Below are positions 55,903 through 64,000 of a DNA stretch of 64,000 nt, piece by piece. The position numbers were made by a program, and so were the translations under genes. The stretch is from Benincasa hispida. Its lineage: Eukaryota > Streptophyta > Magnoliopsida > Cucurbitales > Cucurbitaceae. The stretch is from the NCBI RefSeq assembly GCF_009727055.1, contig NC_052350.1:40844372-40908371 (forward strand), in the 5' to 3' direction. A model generated the notes under the pieces. The model did not search any database, was not told where the DNA came from, and saw only the letters and a list, made by a program, of their open reading frames with translations. Every line of letters starts with the position of its first letter. Positions within the stretch are counted from its first letter, which is position 1.

Positions 55903-58306
55903 AGGTTATTCTGATATTCCAAATTTTACTTTTGTTTTGAACTTCTTTTATAGTCGTGGCAGGTTGTCTGCATTTTTGTTTAATTGTTAAATGTGTTTTG
56001 TGGATGGCGTTGATGAATGTTTACGGGTTAATTGCCTCTGTTTAAAAGCTTTTTTAAATTACAAGGTGTTAATTTGTAAGGGCCCTTGTGTTTTTGGGCA
56101 TAATTAACATGCAATCGAGTCTGTAATTCAAAGTGTTTGAGTTAGTCGAGTCGTTCGTGATGAAGTTTCAAAGCATGGAGATGCAATTCTCAGTGAAGAA
56201 GAAGACCAAGAGTTGGTCGTATCATGTAGCCTCAGGTAAACGATCGTGTAGATTTTTCTATGTGATCGTGTAATATTTACTAAACCATCGTTTAGCTGGG
56301 GTAAAGTGTTTTCTCTATCGCACAGTGTTGGTTGTTGATCCCGTAGACGCTTGAGGTAAACGATTGAGTGGGAGCATTTGATGCTCATTGTTTAATAAAA
56401 GACGCATGCACTAAACGGTCTTGAAGTTAGCATGCCTCATCACATAGTTACTGACTATACGATCATGTGATATATGATACTTAGGCGCTCGCTCAACGAT
56501 AGTTTAAACAATTGTGCTTCACCGCATTATTGTCGTTTAGAGATTGCATTAAAGGTTGCGCGCTGCACAATCGCGTACCTCATGCTACATCACATAGTAA
56601 AAGGTACACGATCGTTGCTAGACGTTCGTTTAGCTCTGGAAGCGTAGGTAAATGATTGAGTAAAGCGTTTACTCTTTTGTGTAGACGATTGCATGGGATT
56701 TTGGTACACAACCACTGGAGACGCGGACTTCGACCAGACGGTTCAAGACCCTGTTCGCCTGTTTGAATCGGAGACTCTTTGCTTTTGTAATAGTTAGCTT
56801 TTGTGTTTTAGATTTGAGGCTAACTATCCTGGTTCATCAACATTTTGTTTAATATACACGAGATGTATGTGGTTTATATGGCATAGTATATGACATATAG
56901 ATTTGAAACCCACCTTAGGTTGTGCAATTATTCATGCTTCATGTATTATAAGTGTTATAATATGGCATGATGAAATTACAAAAGAGCATGCGCATGCATC
57001 ATGAAATATAAGAGTTATATTTATGCATGGAGTAAACATATTCATGCATCGTCTTTATATTATAAGCGTTATAGTATAAGGGTGAATGGAGACATGTTTG
57101 CTTGGTTCGTTGCTGTTTTGTATAAGTGTTATATAAAAAGTAGCAATGAATGAACAATACATGGAGCATGACACTTAGGTTGTTTGTAAAAGATATAAAT
57201 GCCTTGTATGTGTTTGCTTTGCGCTGTGAATGGTTTTGGTTGTTTCTATTATAAGCATTATAATAGAAATTAGAACTAAAATCGATAAGAAAGAGTTGCA
57301 TGCGGACTTAGGCAAACTCATGTTTTTAAAAGGATTTTAAAATTGGATCGAAATAGACCTAAGTTCAAGGTTCTAATGGGATTAGCAACCTAGTTTAATC
57401 TTTTTTAATCGGTTTAATAGGATTAAATTGATTGGCATAAAAGATTAAAATTGTATTAAATCTATCTACTTCTGTCTAAGGCAGGTTTTGTCTAGGCTGG
57501 GGTACTTACGCTGACGAAAACGGAACACCCCTACCTGGGAACCTACCTGAAAAGGTGAATTAGATAGATTTTCTGCAAGAATGCTTCAGTTGGTCAAAGA
57601 CTCCGTTAAAGAGTTTAATGGATGATGATCAAAAGTTGTTTTAACTATCCAAGGTAAAAGTTACTGTTGGACAAACCTAAAAAGTCACTTAGTTAAAATC
57701 CTTAGCCGTGTTTTTTCTAAGTAAACTAAACACTAGGTTATAAAATACTCAGGGGGAGGAAGAGATGTATCTAATATGTCAATTATTCCACTCACGTTTC
57801 TCCCTGAATGTTCATGTCGTGAGATTCATGCTTGGCCTCGTGGTGCTCTGGGAGCGTCCCCCTTCGGATGAGTTTTGTACAGTTGGTCAATATCAAGGTG
57901 AACTCCAGAAACGGATAGGGTCACTTTAGTTTTTACCCCAATCGGATTTTTTCCCATCGAATTGGCTGCTTGGGGTGGAACTCTAGGGCCTAAATGGCGG
58001 GTCACACTTACGAAAAATTGTTAAGTAAGTTAATGATTTCTTAACCAAATCAATGATGGCTAGTCGTTATCGGAGCAAGAGTTGTTCTGGTATTAATGAC
58101 TGGTTGAGAATGTCTCAATTCAGAGGAGGGATAAATTGACCACCCTTCGGTGGCCTTTGTGCTAAACCTTTGAAGCGTCATTGTGAAACTAGATGTCACA
58201 CGGGGTTCATGTTAGTTTTACTAAACTTTATTGGATGTTGTATGTTATTTCAACGGGTATTTGCTTAAAACCTAACATAGGTCAATGTGTTTTTGTTTTC
58301 AACAAC
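55903..58306 (+). other. Untranslated leader of element G
   Basis: About 2.4 kb without an open frame, very long for a Copia leader. 56236-56700 carries about ten CTAAACGATCGTTTAG-like motifs, and 56880-57300 holds short hairpins of the TTATAA-N3-TTATAA type. 57240-58190 matches the minus-strand leader of element A block by block. Confidence 0.8.
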
Positions 58307-58869
58307 ATGTTTGATTTTCCATTAAATGCCTTTAGTTTGACTGATTTCATACAGTGGAAAAAGTCTTGTAAAACGTATTTTGTGGTAAACGACCTTGAGT
58401 TTGGCATGGTTGGGGAGTGTCCTCAAGTCCCGACTCCTGATGTACCGTAAAGTGTTCATAATGCATATGGGTTGAGAACATGGTTATTGCAGGCTAATTC
58501 ATTGGCCCGACTTCACATTTTGGCTAGCATACCTGATGTTTTGGCCAAAAGGGTTGAGAACATGGTTATTGCAAGTGAGATCATAGACTCGTTGCAAGAA
58601 TTGTTTGAACGTCAGTTTTTACTTTTTAAGCACAAATAGATGGATGACAAAGAAACCAGTAATGTCAGTTCCCAAGATAACCTTCAGTTAGAGAAAGCAA
58701 GTGTTGCTAACTTTGGTGTAGTTCATCGACGAGAATTGTTCTTTGAAATGGAACTTGGAACTTATTTAGGTTCTGATACTGATCCCACTACTCTCTAGAA
58801 GAGGAAGAAGTCTAAAAACAGTAAATAGGATTTATTGGTCTTAGAGACGTGTTTGGTAGAGAATGATGA
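58307..58869 (+). pseudogene. Element G: gag, shortened
   Basis: It starts at an ATG at 58307 with a short N-terminus, then LTDFIQWKKSCKTYFVVNDL and a VGECPQVPTPDV segment, homologous to LTDDNYISWKNN...VEECPPVPA in element A. A stop and frame changes follow, then an EIIDSLQELFE-like helix and a STD-rich tail. The second half of the capsid-like region and the zinc knuckle are missing between ~58640 and 58800. A ~21-bp word (GTTGAGAACATGGTTATTGC) occurs twice, at 58468 and 58550. Confidence 0.75.
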
Positions 58870-59980
58870 TTCTGCCTGGATCCTTGATTCAGGTGCTACT
58901 AATCACGTTAGTTCTTTTTACTAAGGATTCAGTTCCTGGCAAACATTGCCACATGGAGAGATAACTCTTCGAGTTGCTATTGGTGAGGTTATTTCAGCTG
59001 TTGCTATAGGCAGGCTGAAGTTATTTTTGGACAAGAAACATTATCTGTTACTGGATAATGTTTTCGTAGTTCCTAATCTCAAGAGGAACTTAATCTCGGT
59101 TTCTTGTCTCATTGAACAAGGTTATACCGTCTTCTTTTCTGAGAATAAAGTGTTTATTTTCAAGAATGGAATGGAGATTGGTTCTGGTTTAATGGAAAGT
59201 AACTTATATGTACTAAGGTCGTTAGTCATAAAAGCCTTGTTTAATATTGACATGTTCAGTACAACAACAACAGCTAAAAGACCAAAGGTTTCTCCTAAGG
59301 AAAATACCCATCTTTGGCATATAAGGTTAGGTCACATCAACCTCAATAGGATTAAGCAGTTGGTGAAACATGGACTTCTAAAGAGTTTAGAAGAAATCTT
59401 CTTGCCAGTGTGTGAATCATGCCTTGAAGGCAAGATGACTAAACGACCTTTTATTGGAAAATGTTTCAGAGCCAAGGAAGCCTTAGAGCTTGTACATTCT
59501 GACCTCTGTGGTCCGATGAGTGTTAGAGCTCGAGGTGGGTATGAATATTTCATTTCTTTCATAGATGATTATTCAAGGTAGGGGTATCTCTACCTAATGC
59601 AACGTAAGTCTAAAGCCCTTGACAAGTTCAAGGAGAATAAGGCTGAAGTTGAAAATTTGTTATGTAAGAAGATAAAAACACTACGATCTGATCGTGGTGG
59701 AGAGTATATGGACCTCCAATTCCAAAACTATATGATAGAACATGGAATTATGTCCCAACTCTCGAATCCAGGTACACCTCAGCAGAATGGTGTATCAGAA
59801 AGGAGAAATTGAACCTTGTTGGACATGGTTCGGTCTATGATGAGTTATGCTTATCTTCCAGACTCGTTTTGGGGTTTGCAATGAGGATTGCATGTTACAT
59901 TACTGAACAACGTTCCCTCGAAAAATGTTTTCTGAAACACCTTTTGAGTTGTAGAGAGGCTATAAAGGTAGTTTACGCCA
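58870..59980 (+). pseudogene. Element G: protease and integrase
   Basis: DSAWILDSGATNHVSS (protease active site, Asp-Ser-Gly intact) at ~58872-58918, then LLLDNVFVVPNLKRNLISVS, THLWHIRLGHINLNRI (GAG-pre-integrase), LVHSDLCGPMSVRARGG, FISFIDDYSR, LRSDRGGEYMDLQFQ and PGTPQQNGVSERRN. The catalytic D, D and E positions are all present. The 211-codon open frame at 58946-59581 is only interrupted by a TAG after DDYSR and a TGA after ERRN, so this is the best kept coding block of the element. After 59812 the frame shifts. Confidence 0.93.
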
Positions 59981-61300
59981 CTTCAGGATTTAGGGGTATC
60001 CAACCGTGTGCTTGTGACTTAACCCGAAAGAAGATGGAAACCGTGTTCGAAAGTTTGCCTCTTTGTAGGCTACCCTAGGGAAACGAGGGTTGGATACTTC
60101 TATGATCTGAGTGAGAATATAAGTTTGTTTCTATAAATTGCTATCTTCTTGGAAGAAGGCCACATCAGAGATCATAAACCACGAAGTAAGCTTGTTTTTA
60201 CGTGAGATTTCTAGTGAAACTGAGACTACTGAGGGTTTAACAAAGTTTGTTGAACAGGCCAATAGATCAACAAATAGTTTATTGATATCAGTGTATTTAG
60301 TCAACTAGCTCAAGAGTTGAGACTGCTCGACGTAGTGGAAGGTTATGAACCACTGGATCACTACATGGATTTGACTTGAAGCCCAAAACGTCATTTCTAA
60401 TGATGGGGTCGAGGATCCATTGTCTTTTAAGCAAGCAATGGAGGATGTTGACAAGAATGAGTGAATTAAGGCCATGAACTATGAGATGGAGCCTATGTAC
60501 TTCAGTCAAGTTTGGGAGCCTGTGGATCAACCTGATGGGGTAAAACCTATAGGGTGTAAGTGGATCTACAAGTGAAAGTGAGGTGTAGATGGAAAAGTGC
60601 AAACCTTTAAGACTAGATTAGTGGCAAAGAGTTATACCCAGGTTGAGGAAGTGGACTACGAGGAACTTTCTCACCTATTGTCATGCTCAAGTCTATCAGG
60701 ATACTCCTATCCATAGCCACATTTTATGATAATGAGATATGGAAAATGGACATCAAGACTGCCTTTCTTAATGGTGATATTGAAGAGGCCATCTACATGG
60801 CTCAACTAAAGGGGTTCAAAGTTCTAGATCAAGAGCAAAGAGTTTGCAAGCTTAATAGGTCCATTTATGGGCTGAAACAAGCATCTAGATCGTGGAACAT
60901 TTTTGACAATGCGGTCAAATTGTTTGGCTTTATTAGAACGTTGATAAGCCTTATGTTTACAAGAAGATCATTAACAGCTCAGTAGCTTTCCCGGTACATA
61001 TGTGGATGATATCCTACTCATTGGGAATGATATAGGCTTTCTAATTAACATTAAGAAGTAGCTAGCTGCCCAGTTCCAAATGAAAGATTTTGGTGAGGCG
61101 CAATATGTTCTAGGGATCCAGATCGAACAAGAGGTTAGACTTGTCTCAGGCATCGTACATAGATCAAATGTTGATCAGGTATATGATACAGGATTCCAAG
61201 AGGGATCTGTTACCCTTCAGATGTGGAATGGTTTTGTCTAAGGATCAATGTCCTTAGACACCTCAAGAGGTTGAGGAGATGAGACGGATTCCTATGTTTC
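59981..61300 (+). pseudogene. Element G: linker and reverse transcriptase
   Basis: 60030-60110 retains the LCLFVGYPRETR segment in another frame. 60490-60640 retains VWEPVDQPDGVKPIGCKWIYK. 60683-60985 is open: LKSIRILLSIATFYDNEIWK, MDIKTAFLNGDIEEAIYM and VCKLNRSIYGLKQASRSWN, then it degrades. The catalytic YVDDILLIGND lies in another frame at ~60998-61030. MKDFGEAQYVLGIQIE follows at ~61080-61130. Three or more frameshifts break it. Confidence 0.9.
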
Positions 61301-61970
61301 AGTTGTTGGAAGCTTAATGTATGCAATGTTGTGTACCAGACCCGACATTTGCTATGTAGTAGGAATTGTAAGCCATTATCAATCCAATCCAGGATTAGAT
61401 CACTGGATGGCGGTCAAGACAATCCTCAAGTATCTTTGGAGAATGAGGGACTACATGCTCGTGTATGGAGATAAGGATCTCATCCTTACAGGATACACAT
61501 ACTCTGACTTTTAGACTGATAGAAATTCTCGTAAATTGACATCAGGGTCAATGTTCACTCTGAATGGAGGGGTTGTAGTGTGGCGAAGCATCAAGTAAGG
61601 ATGCATCACGGACTTCACTATGGAAACTGAATACGTAGCCGCTTGTGAAGCAGCTAAGAAGGCTGTTTGTCTGAAGAAATTCCTTACAGATTTGAAAGTT
61701 TTTCCAAATATGGATTTTTCGATCACTCTTTATTGTGATAACAGTGGGGCTGTGGCAAATTCGAAGGAACCCCGGAATCATTGTCAAGGCAAGCATATAG
61801 AACGGAAATATCACTTGATCATGGAGATTGTGCATCGCTATGATGTGATAGTCACGAAGATCGTATCGGAGCACAACGTTGCTGATCCATTTATAAAGGC
61901 TCTCATGGCTAAAGTGTTCAAGGGTCACCGGGAGAGTTTGGGTCTGCGGGACATGCGACATCTTGTCTAG
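61301..61970 (+). pseudogene. Element G: RNase H and pol C-terminus
   Basis: VVGSLMYAMLCTRPDICYVV, LKYLWRMRDYMLVYG, LILTGYTYSDF, TSGSMFTLNGGVVVW, TMETEYVAACEAAKKAVCLK and LYCDNSGAVANSKEPRN are the Copia RNase H and its connection. It ends LRDMRHLV with a stop at 61968-61970. One stop lies after YSDF and one after WRSIK; the last 116 codons are open. Confidence 0.93.
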
Positions 61971-61982
61971 GGAAAGTGGGAG
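61971..61982 (+). other. Polypurine tract of element G
   Basis: GGGAAAGTGGGAG directly follows the pol stop and is the expected primer for plus-strand synthesis. What follows is not the LTR start but a site ~225 bp inside the LTR (see 3' LTR). Confidence 0.7.
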
Positions 61983-63784
61983 ATGATCCTAGTAACACTA
62001 CGGATACGAGCCGCTTTGTAGAGGTTTACAAGTATTGTGAACTACTACAGATGGTAGATCCTGACCATTCATGTGGAAACATGCGAGCGGGGGTGTTCTA
62101 TACAAAGAATTTGTATAAGACCGGACCAAGAGATTACTAGTATCTGTATCTAACATCATTGATACTTGAGACTTACATCTCACCTAAATGACTATAGGTG
62201 ACATGACCTTAATCCTGAGTATTTTGGGAACTTCTGCCTTTGAGGGCGGCCTTTGATTAGTATAGGTGAGAGTGGTCAGATTGCCAACTCAACATGCCTA
62301 CCTTTTTGGGGATTTGTCTGATTTGGTTCCTAGGAACTCAATTACACAAGATGAAATTTACTTCTTCTCTGGAGTAGGGGTAAGTAGATAGATTACTCCC
62401 ATAAGGGCTGATTCCGAGTCTTGAACATAGTGGCCATAGCTTCTCTTTGGAAGAGAGGACTCAGTCATAGTAGGACTATGACTTATGTTCATTAGAGGGA
62501 TTGGTGGTACTTAAGAAGTTAGATGTAACTACAAGGACATAACGATTATTGGCCCAGCTGTACTTATGAGCGATCTGTGAAGGGTTATCCTACTGTTGAT
62601 TGGTTAATATGGACACATAATATATCTGTTGTAAGAAGAGTTTAACTATCGATCTTTAGTGAAGTGTCTGACAGTTAATGGATAGTGGATCCTTTTACTA
62701 AAGAGTTTAGTAAATTATTCACGTATCGTTGAAGCTTCGAGCTACAGGTCCATAAGGTCCCCTTGGTAGCTCAATGGATTCAAGTTGAGAATCAGTTCTT
62801 GGTGTTGATTTGAAATATTCAAATTGACAAGAGAAAATTCAATTATATATGATATGATCGGTGTGATGTATAAGATACATCAAGTGGAGGATTAACGTAA
62901 ATGAGATTTACATTAAGTACCATGACATAGAAAAAGAACTATGATTTATATGTTTCATGAGATGAAATTTTAAAAATATAAGTTATAAATATAGTATGGT
63001 AAGTTGGTTAGTTGGTTATCATATATATTTATAATAATATTAATTAGTAGATAATTATATCTTTTTCTCTAATAACCAATTGAGTGGGAGGTTATTGGTG
63101 GTTTCATGGTAACCGTGAGATAAAAGAAATTTTTTTTTCCTAATTTTATAATGATTGAGATTTGAGATTTTCCATTCTCGGAAAAGACTCACGGAAAGGC
63201 TGTCAAGTGGATTAGATTCACTAAATGATAGTTCACTCAGCTGGTCATTTGCTATACGATCACGGAGCATTTGTTAAAAGATTGGGCATTCATCTATACG
63301 ATAGACTTTTGTCATCTCCCACTTGCTCAATCGTTTACACGATTATTCTTCCATCGGTCTCATCCTCTAACCAAGTCCACACAGAGCCTACACTTCTGGA
63401 TTCTCACATCGAGAATACCAACGTAGATATTGTGGTGGTGTCATACTCAACTCGAATGAGTTGAGGTTTTTTGGAGGTCGTTCGTTGAGTACACGGTGTT
63501 CATGTGGTGGTTGCTGTGATCGTGCTGTGTTGCGGTCACTGTGTTCAAGCGTTCGTGTATTGCATTTTTGGAGATTGAACGAGCGTTCGGGATCAAGGGA
63601 GTGTGAAGATGAGTCTTCATAAACTTTCCCTTGATGATTTTATTGAAAAGCATGCTATAATTTCGTATTGTGCGTGACGGGTTAGTTTTCGTTTATTGAC
63701 TGTAATTGTGTATGTTTAAATACGATTGAAATTTGGAGCGATCATTCCGCTTCTCATGGAAATCCTCATATCTGATTTCCTTCA
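61983..63784 (+). mobile_element. 3' LTR of element G, 5'-truncated
   Basis: It begins at ATGATCCTAGTAACACTACGG, which corresponds to CTGATCCTGGTGACATTACAG at ~54052 in the 5' LTR. The first ~225 bp, including TGTTGGG, are missing at the junction with the purine tract. It ends TTTCCTTCA and also lacks the 35-bp block found at ~55280 in the 5' LTR. Confidence 0.88.
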
Positions 63785-63789
63785 CAGTT

Positions 63790-64000
63790 GTCGGTCTTTA
63801 GTGAAGTGACTGGCATTTAATGGAAGTTGGTTAAGTTAATTAAATAGTTTAATTAATTAATTAAGTACCATTGGAGCTTCAATCTATAGGTCCATAAGGT
63901 CCCCTTGGTAGCTCAATTGGGATTAATGAGAATTGAATTGATTTTGGATTAACTTGAACTGTTCAAATTAATTGAGGGAATCTATTATATATGATATAAT
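63790..64000 (+). mobile_element. Older Copia LTR F, right part
   Basis: It continues LTR F after the CAGTT target duplication (GTCGGTCTTTAGTGAAGTG onward, then CCATTGGAGCTTCAATC and CCTTGGTAGCTCAATTGGG). It runs off the window end. Confidence 0.85.

Larger units (their letters stand above)
53820..63789 (+). mobile_element. Copia element G: near-complete, two LTRs, CAGTT target-site duplication
   Basis: The element (53825-63784, about 9.96 kb) is flanked by CAGTT at 53820-53824 and 63785-63789. Order: 5' LTR, primer site, ~2.4-kb leader, short gag, protease, integrase, RT, RNase H, purine tract, 3' LTR. Coding regions carry numerous stops and frameshifts, so it is inactive. Its leader and LTR define the family to which element A belongs. 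Confidence 0.93.

Noticed and set aside
1..64000. tRNA or rRNA genes, CRISPR arrays, bacterial operons
   Set aside because: No T-loop GGTTCGAATCC-type box with a cloverleaf partner was found by eye, and no rRNA motif. The gene structure is eukaryotic.

Overview
This 64 kb window is plant nuclear DNA from a dicot, possibly a cucurbit (the family is a tentative inference). The evidence is two intron-rich nuclear genes for plastid-type proteins, Copia and Gypsy LTR retrotransposons primed by plant initiator tRNA-Met, hAT-like MITEs and a LINE relic. There is nothing bacterial, phage or CRISPR-like. Only two genes look intact; most of the rest is retrotransposon debris.

Layout, left to right. 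(1) 1-8856 is a minus-strand Copia element 'A' (5' LTR, primer site, long leader, gag). It carries a plus-strand solo LTR in the leader (TSD ATTTT) and an LTR-like insert in gag. A itself lies inside the reverse transcriptase of a minus-strand Gypsy 'B' (8857 to beyond 11.2 kb). (2) About 11.9-15.9 kb holds tandem arrays (65-98 bp, 90 bp poly-T, 103 bp, 30 bp), a single-N join and a 25-N gap. (3) 15.9-19.5 kb is largely unassigned, with two adjacent hAT-like MITEs. (4) About 19.9-26.4 kb is a decayed minus-strand Tat-type Gypsy 'C'. (5) 26.8-40.5 kb is a gene island. The HY2 gene (phytochromobilin synthase; plus strand, 8 exons, 323 aa) runs tail to tail with a 9-exon minus-strand gene for a 337-aa NAD(P)-binding Rossmann-fold protein. 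MITEs, a LINE fragment and repeats lie in introns and flanks. (6) 41.06-45.25 kb is a minus-strand Copia 'E' that has lost gag. (7) 45.4-64 kb is a second nest. A minus-strand Gypsy 'D' is interrupted by a plus-strand Gypsy solo LTR (TSD CATAT), which itself holds a hAT element and a minus-strand Copia solo LTR. D is interrupted again by an older plus-strand Copia LTR 'F'. F was then split by a nearly complete plus-strand Copia 'G' (53825-63784, TSD CAGTT).

Function. HY2 would convert biliverdin to the phytochrome chromophore in plastids. The Rossmann-fold protein is a likely plastid oxidoreductase-like protein of unproven activity. No undescribed multi-gene system is visible. The most unusual signals are a cluster of near-copies of a 16-bp palindrome (consensus CTAAACGATCGTTTAG) in one Copia family's LTRs and leader, and a series of short TTATAA hairpins in the leaders of two related elements. 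Two single-N joins flanked by exact 86- and 90-bp duplications look like unmerged contig overlaps.
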